From: Neoarius graeffei
Lineage: Eukaryota; Chordata; Actinopteri; Siluriformes; Ariidae
Direction of reading: 5' to 3'
Assembly (NCBI RefSeq): GCF_027579695.1
Contig: NC_083577.1
Coordinates: forward strand, 28,585,698-28,649,697
DNA: 64,000 nt
Within the stretch, counting starts at the first letter, position 1, and each line of letters starts with the position of its first letter. Both the position numbers and the translations under genes were made by a program. Below, in pieces: positions 1-10,262 of the stretch. The notes beneath the pieces are model-generated. The model made no database searches. It was not told the DNA's origin and saw only the letters and a program-made list of their open reading frames with translations.

Positions 1-81
1 CCCTCGCTGGCCACGGGGCTTGAACCCGGACCTTCTTGCTGTGAGGTGACAGCGCTAACCACTACACCACCATGCCGCCCC
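1..81 (-). mobile_element. V-SINE head, cut by window start
   Basis: This is the tRNA-derived 5' head of the V-SINE that recurs at 3798, 7716, 11707, 18638, 19078, 29561, 38973, 48934 and 54291. Read on the minus strand it starts GGGCGGCATGGTGGTGTAG and includes the B-box-like GGTTCAAGCCCC. The body lies outside the window. Confidence 0.85.
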
Positions 82-318
82 ATTGAAGGATAATTTTTTA
101 AAAAAGTTGTTGCAGTTTGTAAATAAGCTGTGCAACATTTGTTTGGGGGAATTCCATAGCCGAGGAAAATGACATGCCTCCAGCATGAGCTCGGTGCATA
201 GATTCTTATGCTAGACCTTCTTATTACAGAACAAATTACATCTTGCTGAAAGCTTAATTACACCCTATAGATAAACAGAACTCTTCAAAAAAAGAAAATA
301 TAGTGTCTCTAAATCTGT
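82..318. other. intergenic, nothing recognised
   Basis: AT-rich sequence with no ORF, RNA gene or repeat that I can place. Confidence 0.5.
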
Positions 319-452
319 CAGAATACAGTACCAGTCAAAAGTTTGGACACACCTCATTCCCATTCATAGGTTTTTCTGTATTTAGACTATTTTCTACATT
401 GTAGAACAATACTGAAGACATCAAAACTATGAAATAACATATGAAACATATA
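319..452 (+). mobile_element. Tc1-like element end (solo fragment)
   Basis: It starts with the terminal repeat ACAGTACCAGTCAAAAGTTT, typical of a salmonid/teleost Tc1 family, and continues about 130 bp before ending in unrelated sequence. About 65 bp of it (from TATTTTCTACATTG) recur at 3510-3575, so both belong to the same family. No transposase sequence remains. Confidence 0.7.
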
Positions 453-604
453 TAGATATTACACAGTTGCGCGAAGATATGAAGTTTATCTTTGAGTGGT
501 GAATGTCTATTTCACGAGTGAGCAAAGCGAATAAGTGAAAATATTTTGAAAACAAGAAGATAAACTTCATATCTTCGTGCCACTGTGTAATGTTCTTTAT
601 ATTA
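451..604. mobile_element. fold-back MITE (about 154 bp)
   Basis: Two arms of about 45 bp form an inverted repeat. The left arm contains GCGAAGATATGAAGTTTATC and the right arm its complement GATAAACTTCATATCTTCG; outside that, TTACACAG pairs with CTGTGTAA. It has no coding capacity. A related but diverged sequence is present near 1990-2040. Confidence 0.7.
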
Positions 605-1076
605 TACTAGCAGGTTAGCCAGCATTGCCTGGGTTTTGCAAAATTCTGGGTTGCCCCAAGACTTCCATGTCACATTTGGTGAAGAGCCATCAAGAAATGG
701 TGATGTTAACCCAAGACAAGCAAAAATCCAAACATCCACCACCCAGGGGCCCATCAGGAACCCTCTAGGGCCCAAATATGGAATTTCTGAGTTCTGCCAA
801 ATTGTGGTTATCTCCTGTACCTACGTGCCAAGTTTAGTGAAGATCTGTCGAGAGTTTGTGTTGATAAATGTAATGTGAAAGGCATTGACGGAGGGGGTGG
901 GTGGATGTTGTGCTCCCCAGGGATGTCCCTGGGGCCCGTACATGAATTTTGTTTATATCTGCAAAATTCTGGGTCATCCCTAGACCTACTTGCCAAATTT
1001 GGTGAAAATCCATTGAGAAATGGCGACGTTAGCTCAAGACAAACAAACAAACTTTGCCACTTATTATATAGATGGA
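605..1076. repeat. unclassified repeat with internal duplication
   Basis: An 80-90 bp unit starting GCAAAATTCTGGG occurs at about 637-725 and again at about 960-1052, separated by a CCCAGGG-rich segment. The unit contains AATTTGGTGAAAATCC-type sequence and the element ends TTATTATATAGATGG. The style resembles RTE LINE tails or Helentron-associated elements; I cannot choose between them. Confidence 0.45.
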
Positions 1077-1141
1077 CATGTTAACAAAAAAATACACAAG
1101 TTAATCAAAAGAGTTTTAATTTTGAACCAGTTCACTATGGT

Positions 1142-1320
1142 GGAAGCCATGGCCTAATGGTTAGAGAAGTAGCTTTGGGACCAAAAGGTCACTGGTTTAA
1201 TTCTCTGGACCAGCAGGAATGGATAAAGTGCCCTTGAGCAAGGCACCTAACCCCAGGCTGGTCTGGGTATGTTGTATGTTGCTCTGGATAAGAGTGCCTG
1301 TAACATAATATTGACAATGC
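1142..1320 (+). mobile_element. tRNA-derived SINE (type 2)
   Basis: An A-box-like segment (CCTAATGGTTAGAGAAG) is followed by a B-box-like GGTTTAATTC and by the body GCCCTTGAGCAAGGCACCTAA. This is a common teleost tRNA-SINE. The same family occurs at 7074. Confidence 0.7.
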
Positions 1321-1429
1321 ACATCAAGTCAGCAGGAAAACACTGGGAGTGACATCATCAGAGTGAAATATTATACATACAGAACATTTTTTCGATGGAA
1401 TTAAAACATGTATTCTGTTCCCTTTGAAC

Positions 1430-1771
1430 GGGTTTCATTCATTTGGTTTGATAGCATACAATATTGTTATCATATGGCTTATCCTACGTGTATTACATCA
1501 CTCTACCCAATAGAGAATGAGCGTTGAATATGGTTTACAATATTGCATGGTTGTCAAGACAACATGACATCACACATCAGAGCTGATACAAATATTCAAT
1601 GAGAAAGTTTTCTGCTGCGCATACGCAGAAGCATTTCTATGTTCACTGGGAAAGAGAAAGACACACTGCACACCCGAAAGACTACCAAAACTTCATTATA
1701 TATTCTTCACGCATATTTACAAGAAAAAAACATACCAATGGACATAAAAAAACTGGAAGAGAGTGTGTATG

Positions 1772-1819
<48 letters not shown>

Positions 1820-1935
1820 GGCTGGCTTTTCTTATGGAATATCAGATATATTCCATTCAGCTAGCATAATACTGAACTAGTTGAAGACGAGTGGAATATA
1901 GCTGATATACCACTCAACGCCAGCCAATATTATTT
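1430..1935 (+). mobile_element. palindrome plus (TAA)n element, copy 1
   Basis: Order: GATAGCATACAATATTGTTAT, spacer, GTGTGTATG, a (TAA)n run at about 1774-1817, then an imperfect palindrome (1818-1932) built on GGAATATCAGATATATTCC. The same parts in the same order lie on the minus strand at 61845-62560, and the palindrome with the microsatellite recurs at 63094. The microsatellite is therefore part of a mobile unit. No ORF. Confidence 0.65.
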
Positions 1936-2213
1936 AAATAAGTCACTCAGATCCATGATGTATTTTGTATGAAAAATGCGAGTTTTTCAACACGAGAAGA
2001 TAAACTCCATATTTCCAAGCCAATGTGTGATTTTCTTTTTATTATATCGACACATTCACAAACAAAAAGTACCCAAATTTATCAAAATGATTCATCAAGA
2101 TCTTCACAAGTCGCATATAGAAATGTATGTCACGGTTTTCATTCTCCATATCCTGGATGGAGCTCATATGAAAAATACGAGTGGTGTATTTCCCAGTAAA
2201 ACACTTGTGTCCA
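1936..2213. other. repeat-like flank, no gene
   Basis: Contains ACGAGAAGATAAACTCCAT, resembling an arm of the 451-604 fold-back, and short inverted segments such as ACGAGTGGTGTATTTCCC. No gene recognised. Confidence 0.4.
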
Positions 2214-3470
2214 GGGCGGCACGGTGATGTAGTGGTTAGTCAAGTCAAGTCAAGTTTATTTGTATAGCGCTTTTAACAATAAACATTGTCGCAAAGCAGC
2301 TTTACAGAATTTGAATGATTTAAAATATTTTATCCCTAATCTATCCCCAGTGAGCAAGCCTGTGGCGACGGTGGCAAGGAAAAACTCCCTCAGACGACAC
2401 GAGGAAGAAACCTCGAGAGGAACCAGACTCAAAAGGGAACCCATCCCCATCCGGGCAACAACAGACAACATGACTATAACATTAACAGTCCTAACATAAA
2501 GCCAGCTTCATTGATGCTATAAACCCCCCACTGATGGAAACCCGAGCGCAAAACTGTTCACGACAACCGCAGTCCCGAAGTCTGCAAGTCAACTGCAGTC
2601 TTAAAGTCAGCAAGTCAACTGCAGTCCCCAGCCACAAAAGCACCACTGCAAGAGTCCAGAGCGTCCTCCAGGCGCAACCCCCAACTGTCCACGTGGGGCC
2701 ACCCTCTACAGGAGCAATGCGATGAGACTCCAATCAGACACAGGGCACCAGGATGGATCAGGCAGGTTCGAGGAGCAGAAGAGGCCAGCATCTCGATCCC
2801 AGGACTGACATGTAACTCAAAGGGACAGATTTTTTTTTTTTGGGGGGGGGGGGGGGGGGAGAAAACACAGGTTGTTAGGTATGCCCAATGTCACCTGAAT
2901 AAGTAGGAACAGTATACATATTGCACTGAGTACAAGCAGGGACTCCGGCAACTAACTATGACAGCATAACTAAAAGGGGAGAGCCAGAAGGTAACACAGG
3001 CATGAGGGAGCCCTGGGACATAAAGCAACCAGTCACTACACCGTCAACTAACTCGAGTGAGCAAGCGAGTGGGGGACTGACAGCATCCATACATCCCAGT
3101 TTACCAAAACACTCTATGTCTGAGGACCCTCCAGATCTACACCTTTACCTCATAAACACCATTAACACAAGGCTTGACTAAACAGATGTGTTTTCAGCCT
3201 AGACTTACTGTAAACACTGAGACTAGCACTGTTGCCTCACAGCAAGAAGGTTCTGGGTTTGAGCCCAGTAGTCAATGAAGGCCTTTCTGTATGGAGTTCT
3301 CCCCATGTCTGCAGGTTAAGTTAATTGGTGGCTCTAAAGTGAGTGTGAATGGTTGTTTGTCTCTATGTGTCAGCACTGCGATGGTGACTCGGACACGGGG
3401 TGTACCCCACCCACCTCTTGCCCATAGTCAGCTGGGATAGGCCCCTGCACAGGATAAGTGGTTATGGATG
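2214..3470 (+). mobile_element. V-SINE interrupted by a 1-kb insertion
   Basis: The head GGGCGGCACGGTGATGTAG ends at about 2239 and the same SINE resumes at about 3226 with CACTGTTGCCTCACAGC, running to the CTGGGATAGG...ACAGGATAAGTGG tail near 3470. It is more diverged than the other V-SINEs in the window, consistent with an older insertion. Confidence 0.75.
2240..3223. mobile_element. interspersed repeat inserted in the V-SINE
   Basis: Starts with tandem CAAGT units, then TTTATTTGTATAGCGCTTT and a body containing GTGGCGACGGTGGCAAGG. A fragment of the same family lies at 63330-63375. It also contains a T10G18-type homopolymer run near 2830-2860. A 3-4 bp repeat (TAG) flanks it, too short to identify the mechanism. 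No ORF with recognisable homology. Confidence 0.6.
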
Positions 3471-3499
3471 GACACTTGTGTCCATATGGACTTGTGTGG

Positions 3500-4383
3500 C
3501 TATTTTGACTATTTTCTACATTGCGGAACAATACTGAAGACATCAAAACTATGAAATAACATATGGGCCATATATGGGATTATGTGGTAAAGAAAAAAAG
3601 TGTTAAAAAAACAAGCTATGTCTCATATTTTAGATTCTTCAAAGTATCCAGTGTTTACCTTGATGACGATTTACACACTGTTGGCATTATCTTAACCAGC
3701 TTCATGAGGTAGTCACCTGGAATGCTTTTCAATTAAGAGGTGTGTCTCGTCAAAAGGTAATTAGTGCAATTTCTTGCCTTATTAGTGCGCTTGAGATCTC
3801 ATCTCATCTCATTATCTCTAGCTGCTTTATCCTTCTACAGGGTCGCAGGCAAGCTGGAGCCTATCCCAGCTGACTACGGGCGAAAGGCGGGGTACACCCT
3901 GGACAAGTCGCCAGGTCATCACAGGGCTGACACATAGAGACAGACAACCATTCACACTCACATTCACACCCACGGTCAATTTAGAGTCACCAGTTAACCT
4001 AACCTGCATGTCTTTGGACTGTGGGGGAAACCGGAGCACCCGGAGGAAACCCACGCGGACACGGGGAGAACATGCAAACTCCACACAGAAAGGCCCTCGG
4101 GGCTCGAACCCAGGACCTTCTTGCTGTGAGGCGACAGCGCTAACCACTACACCACCGTGCCGCCCGCGCTTGAGATCAAATAGTAAATAGTAAATAATAA
4201 AAAAAACAGTAAATAGCCCTATTCCACAACTGTAGTAATCCATATTATGTCAAGAACTGCTCAACTAGGTAAAGAGAGACGACATCCATCATTACTTTAA
4301 GACATGACGTGAGTTTTAATTAATAAAAATAAAGAAAAAACATTGAATTAGAAGGTGTGTCCAAACTTTTGCCTGGTACTGTA
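3500..4383. mobile_element. decayed Tc1-like element containing a V-SINE
   Basis: Internal parts of a Tc1 family (CCTTGATGACGATTTACACAC, ACCTGGAATGCTTTTC) and a right terminal repeat ending CTTTTGCCTGGTACTGTA. The transposase core is deleted and the left terminus is absent. The V-SINE at 3798 sits inside it. Confidence 0.65.
3798..4165 (-). mobile_element. V-SINE, full length
   Basis: Flanked by exact 11-bp target-site duplications GCGCTTGAGAT (3787-3797 and 4166-4176). On the minus strand it has the tRNA-like head, the conserved V-SINE core (GTTTGCATGTTCTCCCCGTG) and a (GATGA)n tail. Confidence 0.9.
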
Positions 4384-4385
4384 TA

Positions 4386-5990
4386 CAACCCCGATTCCAA
4401 AAAAGTTGGGACAAAGTACAAATTGTAAATAAAAACGGAATGCAATAATTTACAAATCTCAAAAACTGATATTGTATTCACAATAGAACATAGACAACAT
4501 ATCAAATGTCGAAAGTGAGACATTTTGAAATTTCATGCCAAATATTGGCTCATTTGAAATTTCATGACAGCAACACATCTCAAAAAAGTTGGGACAGGGG
4601 CAATAAGAGGCTGGAAAAGTTAAAGGTACAAAAAAGGAACAGCTGGAGGACCAAATTGCAACTCATTAGGTCAATTGGCAATAGGTCATTAACATGACTG
4701 GGTATAAAAAGAGCATCTTGGAGTGGCAGCGGCTCTCAGAAGTAAAGATGGGAAGAGGATCGCCAATCCCCCTAATTCTGCGCCGACAAATAGTGGAGCA
4801 ATATCAGACAGGAGTTCGACAGTGTAAAATTGCAAAGAGTTTGAACATATCATCATCTACAGTGCATAATATCATCAAAAGATTCAGAGAATCTGGAAGA
4901 ATCTCTGTGCATAAGGGTCAAGGCCGGAAAACCATACTGGGTGCCCGTGATCTTTGGGCCCTTAGACGGCACTGCATCACATACAGGCATGCTTCTGTAT
5001 TGGAAATCACAAAATGGGCTCAGGAATATTTCCAGAGAACATTATCTGTGAACACAATTCACCGTGCCATCCGCCGTTGCCAGCTAAAACTCTATAGTTC
5101 AAAGAAGAAGCCGTATCTAAACATGATCCAGAAGCGCAGACGTCTTCTCTGAGCCAAGGCTCATTTAAAATGGACTGTGGCAAAGTGGAAAACTGTTCTG
5201 TGGTCAGACGAATCAAGATTTGAAGTTCTTTATGGAAATCAGGGACGCCGTGTCATTCGGACTAAAGAGGAGAAGGACGACCCAAGTTGTTATCAGCGCT
5301 CAGTTCAGAAGCCTGCATCTCTGATGGTATGGGGTTGCATTAGTGCGTGTGGCATGGGCAGCTTACACATCTGGAAAGACACCATCAATGCTGAAAGGTA
5401 TATCCAGGTTCTAGAGCAGCATATGCTCCCATCCAGACGACGTCTCTTTCAGGGAAGACCTTGCATTTTCCAACATGACAATGCCAAACCACATACTGCA
5501 TCAATTACAGCATCATGGCTGTGTAGAAGAAGGGTCCGGGTACTGAACTGGCCAGCCTGCAGTCCAGATCTTTCACCCATAGAAAATATTTGGCGCATCA
5601 TAAAACGGAAGATATGACAAAAAAGACCTAAGACAGTTGAGCAGCTAGAATCCTACAGTAGACAAGAATGGGTTAACATTCCTATCCCTAAACTTGAGCA
5701 ATTTGTCTCCTCAGTCCCCAGACATTTACAGACTGTTGTAAAGAGAAAAGGGGATGTCTCACAGTGGGAAACATGGCCTTGTCCCAACTTTTTTGAGATG
5801 TGTTGTTGTCATGAAATTTAAAATCCCCTAATTTTTCTCTTTAAATGATACATTTTCTCAGTTTAAACATTTGATATGTCATCTATGTTCTATTCTGAAT
5901 AAAATATGGAATTTTGAAACTTCCACATCATTGCATTCCGTTTTTATTTACAATCTGTACTTTGTCCCAACTTTTTTGGAATCGGGGTTG
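4386..5990 (+). mobile_element. Tc1-like transposon, copy 1
   Basis: Full-length element of about 1.6 kb between TA dinucleotides. The termini are CAACCCCGATTCCAAAAAAG and its complement; the AAAAAAGTTGGGACA sequence is repeated subterminally near 4580 and 5785, as in elements with double transposase sites (IR/DR type). It sits against the end of the older Tc1 fragment. Copies 2 (10263) and 3 (26375) are on the opposite strand. Confidence 0.92.
4748..5821 (+). pseudogene. Tc1 transposase with two in-frame stops
   Basis: Paired-like HTH domain at the N-terminus ([20 protein letters not shown]) and the DDE core: first Asp in VLWSDES, second in [11 protein letters not shown], Glu in [11 protein letters not shown]. 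The frame runs about 357 codons. A TGA replaces TGG at 5150-5152 and a second TGA lies at 5615-5617, where copy 3 has CGA (Arg). An upstream ATG at 4694 adds 18 residues that are also conserved in copy 3, so either start could be real. Inactive as it stands. Confidence 0.9.
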
Positions 5991-5992
5991 TA

Positions 5993-7073
5993 TTTTAGAG
6001 ACACTAAAATCCAGCAGATGAGACTAACTTGCCAGGTCATGTCTAGGTAATTAGGGAAGAATGAAACATTACAAGGACATAGCCTAAGTACATCAAAATG
6101 TCAGCGTGTCAAATCCCTGCCTACGGTACATCTGCACAATATTTTTCATCCTAATTGCTTCTTGCAGTCAATAGTGAATAGCATTAACTGTTCATTTGTA
6201 AGGCTTAGAGAATAAAAGGTGACTCTTGGAATACATATTGACATTGGGCTAATAATGTTGGTTAAAATTCACTGAGGTTTTACTGTAGAGAAGAATGCAA
6301 GGAAGAGAGACAGAGAGAAAATAAACTGGTGGAAAGCAAAAAAAAAAAAAAAGTTGCGTTCCACTGCAATATTTCGGGTTTTATATATCAAGAGCGGGAG
6401 AGAACATGATGGGACGATATCAGTGCCCATCAGCATTTGACCTTCATTGTAGCTTAGTAGGGATATTGTGAAAGTCGCCACCCATTTAGGTGAAAATTGC
6501 ATCTCGCAAAGGCATTACACTTAAAAGTCTTCCACCCAACACACATTTAAAAGGCCTCTGCTCACTCGTTACACGAGAAAATGGATGAGCTTAGAGCACA
6601 GGACTAATGCATTTTTTGCAGCAATAAAAACACTTGGTGTAATGAAGCTTGAAACAGAGGGGATTATGTGTATTTGTAGATCAGTGCGCGCACACACACA
6701 CATGAAGGAGCACAGAATCATAATAGATTTTGGACATAATGGTTTTATTTATGATTACTAAAATAAAATGAAACAACATTTAAAACAGATTAAGGGCCAC
6801 TTACTTTCAATATTTCAGATTACATTTGAGCAGCTATTTGTATGTTGAGACGCTTTGTGTATTGAGATAAAATGTTGTTAAATGAGGTATTATTGAAACT
6901 AAAAAATTCGTCGAATAATGGCCGCTGTGTCTCACTGTGCATCATTACTCAAGCATAAATATTATGGCATACTGCTATGAGTAATAAGACGTTCAGAATC
7001 ATGGTATGCCAAGAATAAAATGATCTACCCTGACTGTCACAAACATATCAAAATCAGGGGTCCTGAAGGAAGG
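5993..7073. other. intergenic, nothing recognised
   Basis: AT-rich DNA with a poly(A) run near 6340 and a short CA tract near 6695. No ORF, RNA gene or repeat family identified. Confidence 0.5.
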
Positions 7074-7300
7074 TTAGAGAAGCAGCCTTGGGCCCAAAGG
7101 GCCATGGCTTTGGTTCCTGGGACTGGCAGGAAAAATGCAAGGGGAGTTGAGTGAATAAACCAAAGGCACCGAACCTCTAACTGCTCCCCTGGTGCTGTAG
7201 CATACAGTAGCTGCCCACTGCTCTGGGTATGTGTGTGTGCGCTTCAGATGAGAAATGCTTGAGTGCACATGTGACCAAATAAAGGCTTCTTCTTTTTTCA
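7074..7300 (+). mobile_element. tRNA-derived SINE (type 2), diverged
   Basis: Matches the SINE at 1142 (GGTTAGAGAAGCAGC, GGTTCCTGGGACTGGCAGG) and retains its 3' end GTGACCAAATAAAGGCTTCTT. Confidence 0.7.
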
Positions 7301-7302
7301 CA

Positions 7303-7545
7303 GCCCGCGAGTTGGCCTAGTGGTTAGTGTGTCCGCATCTCGACCGGGAGATCGTGAGTTCTGCTCGTGGTTGGGTTATACCAAAGACCATCATAAAAAT
7401 GGTACCTACTACCGTCTGGCAAGGCACGCTGCAGTACAGATGCGAGTGGGGAAGTCAAACTCTTGCGGTTACCAGAGGATTAGCCTCCCACTGTAACCCT
7501 AGCGAGAGGCCGACTAGATTCTGAGAAGACCAGATTCTGGTGTGA
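7303..7545 (+). mobile_element. tRNA-derived SINE (type 3)
   Basis: Head GTTGGCCTAGTGGTTAGTGTG with a tRNA-like stem around TCGACCGGGAGATCG and a degenerate B box. The body contains ACCATCATAAAAATGGTACC and GTTACCAGAGGATTAG. It is distinct from the V-SINE and from the type-2 SINE. Confidence 0.65.
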
Positions 7546-7715
7546 GAGGGACTTTGACTTCTTTCCCAATGTATGAAAACTTGGTTGGAACCAAACAAAC
7601 TCTGAAAAGTATGACAAATTATTTGAAATGGATACGAAAACCTCTGTGTACATCAGCAGTTCAATCCAATCTTGGAATACATCTGAAACCACACTCGATT
7701 CATTGTATAGAGTAT

Positions 7716-8082
7716 CTCATCTCATCTCATCTCATCTCATTATCTCTAGCCGCTTTATCCTGTTCTACAGGGTCGCAGGCAAGCTGGAGCCTATCCCAGC
7801 TGACTATGGGCGAAAGGCGGGGTACACCCTGGACAAGTCGCCAGGTCATCACAGGGCTGACACATAGACACATTCACACCTACGGTCAATTTAGAGTCAC
7901 CAGTTAACCTAACCTGCATGTCTTTGGACTGTGGGGGAAACCGGAGCACCCGGAGGAAACCCACGCGGACACGGGGAGAACATGCAAACTCCGCACAGAA
8001 AGGCCCTCGCCGGCCACGGGGCTCGAACCCGGACCTTCTTGCTGTGAGGCGACAGCGCTAACCACTACACCACCGTGCCGCC
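7716..8082 (-). mobile_element. V-SINE, full length
   Basis: Exact 12-bp target-site duplications TGTATAGAGTAT at 7704-7715 and 8083-8094. Complete head, core and (GATGA)n tail on the minus strand. Confidence 0.92.
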
Positions 8083-8094
8083 TGTATAGAGTAT

Positions 8095-8448
8095 TATTTT
8101 GAGAATTGTGCCATTTTTAAGTCAGAGTGGAGAATATCTAGTGCGCTCAAACCTGTCTGAACAAGGAAATTATAAAACATCACTGGAATTGAGCCTAGAA
8201 ACACTGAACATGCCTGACCAGCACCAAAAGCTAGAGCAATTGTAATATGGAGCACCCTTGATATTTATCAGCCTGTAGTCTGATTGACCTTTGGGTAGTT
8301 ATAAAGTGAGAACCTTTTGGGATCCTAAAGTCCTTTGGTTATCTTTTACATTTTGTTCCTGGGTAGAAATCGCAACTCAGTATATATAATAGTTGTTTAA
8401 TGACATGTTCTACAGTTATTAGCCTATTTGACGGGCACAGTTGATCAC
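8095..8448. other. intergenic, nothing recognised
   Basis: No feature identified. Confidence 0.45.
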
Positions 8449-8642
8449 GGGTGGCCTAATGATACTGCCATGTCATAGCTCCATGGTCCAGGGTTCGAGC
8501 CTGAGCGGGGTTTTTTGTTTGTGTAGAGTTTCTCATGGCCTCCACATAGGGTTCTGATGGTGTCCCTAAAGGGCAAATGGGAAAACACAAGAACAAATCA
8601 CAAAACACAACAGCAAAATCAAAAACTTCTACCAGAAATATA

Positions 8643-9459
8643 CTCAACAAAAATAAAAACTTTACACTCGTTTCAAAGTCAATAATTTTAACATTTTGGA
8701 AAATAAGTTTGAAATAACGATTGTATTCAATTATCTTGTCATTAAAGATGCTATAGCATACAGATCACGTTTGTCATGGAATCGGTTCCACCGGAAATGC
8801 GACGACAATGTCCATGATCAAAAACTGTGAGTCACAACTTAATGAAATCATGTCAATATCGGGTGTGTCCTCCATGGGCGTTCACAACTGCGATACAGCG
8901 TCTCCTCATGGATTGGATGATGCGTCTGAACACAGCTTGGGGAATGCGCCGCCATATTTGTACCAACATGGCACCAAGCTCCTGCAAGTTCTGTGGAGGG
9001 TTCCTTACGGTCAGCTGTGGTGCCAGTTTGATGGAGACGTGTCTGGAGATTATGGACGGTCTGTCGACTGCATCCCATAACCCTCGCAACGTCAGTGACG
9101 GATGTTCCCGTATTCAGCATGCCAATGGTACGTTCACGCTGAATGTTTGACAGTCGTGGCATTGCAAATTAACGAATAATTAACCATAAAACCTTGTTTT
9201 TCTGAGATGACACTCTACTCTGCTACCGTGAGATCAATTGCACGTGTATCAATAGGTCACGTCACTTGTGTCACGTGGAAACGTGATTTTAGCGTGCAGT
9301 GCTCTCACACGTGCTACGTAGGCCCGACCAGTAGAATGAATGTGTGACGTAATGCCCTTGACAATGCATTTAACCATAATCACAACAAGAACTCTTTCAA
9401 GAAAAGTTTCTAAACACTATTTGAAAAATAATGAGTGTCAAGTTTTTATTTTTGCTGAG
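8643..9459 (-). mobile_element. internally deleted Tc1-like element
   Basis: Flanked by TA. The termini are CTCAACAAAAATAAAAACTT and, on the right, its near complement ending TTTTTATTTTTGCTGAG. About 0.8 kb instead of the usual 1.6 kb: the DDE core has been lost and only the two ends of the transposase remain. Confidence 0.8.
8848..9162 (-). pseudogene. Tc1-like transposase, core deleted
   Basis: Reads as the N-terminal HTH of a Tc1-family transposase (MPRLSNIQRERTIGML, then VARVMGCSRQTVHNLQTRL) for about 55 residues. The same stretch read one frame over ends IRSMRRRC-like (IIQSMRRRCIAVVNAHGG), which is the usual Tc1 C-terminus. The two ends are joined by a deletion with a frameshift, and no D-D-E residues remain. 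Confidence 0.8.
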
Positions 9460-10068
9460 TATAGTAGGAACGTGCTTTCGACAAGGATTGTCGCTGATTG
9501 GACGAACGCACTGTCCGTCTTTTTAACCACAAAGAAATGCACCACATGCACTATTTGGTCTCAGGCCTTGCAAGCAGTAAAGCAACCAGGACGTGGGAAG
9601 AAGGAATATTGACAAAGAGTACACTGAGATACATCTCAATATCAAACAGTAGCCTATGACTTCTTTGTCAATATTCCTTCTTTCTTTGCCCAATCAGTGA
9701 TAATCCTTGTTGATAGTATGTTCCTACTATTTCTATACTATTACTATATAGAAGTTAATGTCGTTGTGTTTTGTAATTTGCTGTTGTGATGACCTATTTA
9801 TTGTTGTGTTGTCCCATTTGTGGCTGTGATTTGCCCTTCAGGGTCATCGTAGGTTCCTCCGGGTGCCCTGGTTTCCTTCCACCTCCCAAAACCATACCAG
9901 CAGGTGTGTGAACAAGTATGTGAATAAAAGTGTGTGCGCGTGGTGCCATTTCACACGGCTGGCATCCAACCCAAGGTGTATTCCTGCCTTACATCCAGTG
10001 GAATAGACTCGGGATCCACTGCAACCCTGAACAGGATAAAGCAGTGACTGCAGATGAATTAGAGCTGT

Positions 10069-10262
10069 GTCTGGTGATGGACTGTACATGTTTCAATAAT
10101 GAGCTACATATTTGCATAGTTGGATTATATTCAAAAGGACAATTTAAATTCGTTTTCCAGTTATTATGCCAGTTATAGAGGTAAAACATTTGCAAACTCC
10201 TGTTTACGCTTACTAATAATTTCGAGCAGCAGTCATATTTTAATGCTTTTAAGAATCTGATA
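10069..10262. other. intergenic, nothing recognised
   Basis: Short AT-rich gap before Tc1 copy 2. Confidence 0.4.

Larger units (their letters stand above)
8564..9843. mobile_element. fold-back element, left arm split by a Tc1
   Basis: Long inverted arms. The left arm is 8564-8642 plus 9460 to about 9600: CCCTAAAGGGCAAATGGG, CAAAACACAACAGC, then GTAGGAACGTGC and CGACAAGGATTGTCGCTGAT. The right arm (about 9640-9843) is its complement, ending TTGCCCTTCAGGG. There is no ORF. The deleted Tc1 at 8643 interrupts the left arm at a TA. Confidence 0.65.
8449..10068 (+). mobile_element. HE1/V-SINE-like element split by a fold-back
   Basis: The left part (8449-8563) has a tRNA-like head GGGTGGCCTAATGATACTG with B box GGTTCGAGCC. 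The right part (9844-10068) has V-SINE-like core words TCCTCCGGGTGCCCTGGTTTCC and a tail GGATCCACTGCAACCCTGAA. The middle is the fold-back element at 8564-9843. This subfamily differs from the main V-SINE. Confidence 0.55.

Noticed and set aside
2830..2862. Poly(T)-poly(G) run as a G-quadruplex or promoter element
   Set aside because: It lies inside a repeat, is a homopolymer likely prone to sequencing error, and has no adjacent gene.
3827..4243. Recurrent frames of 60-138 codons in every V-SINE (for example MSLDCGGNRSTRRKPTRTRG)
   Set aside because: They follow the SINE consensus in either orientation. SINEs are non-coding Pol III-derived elements.
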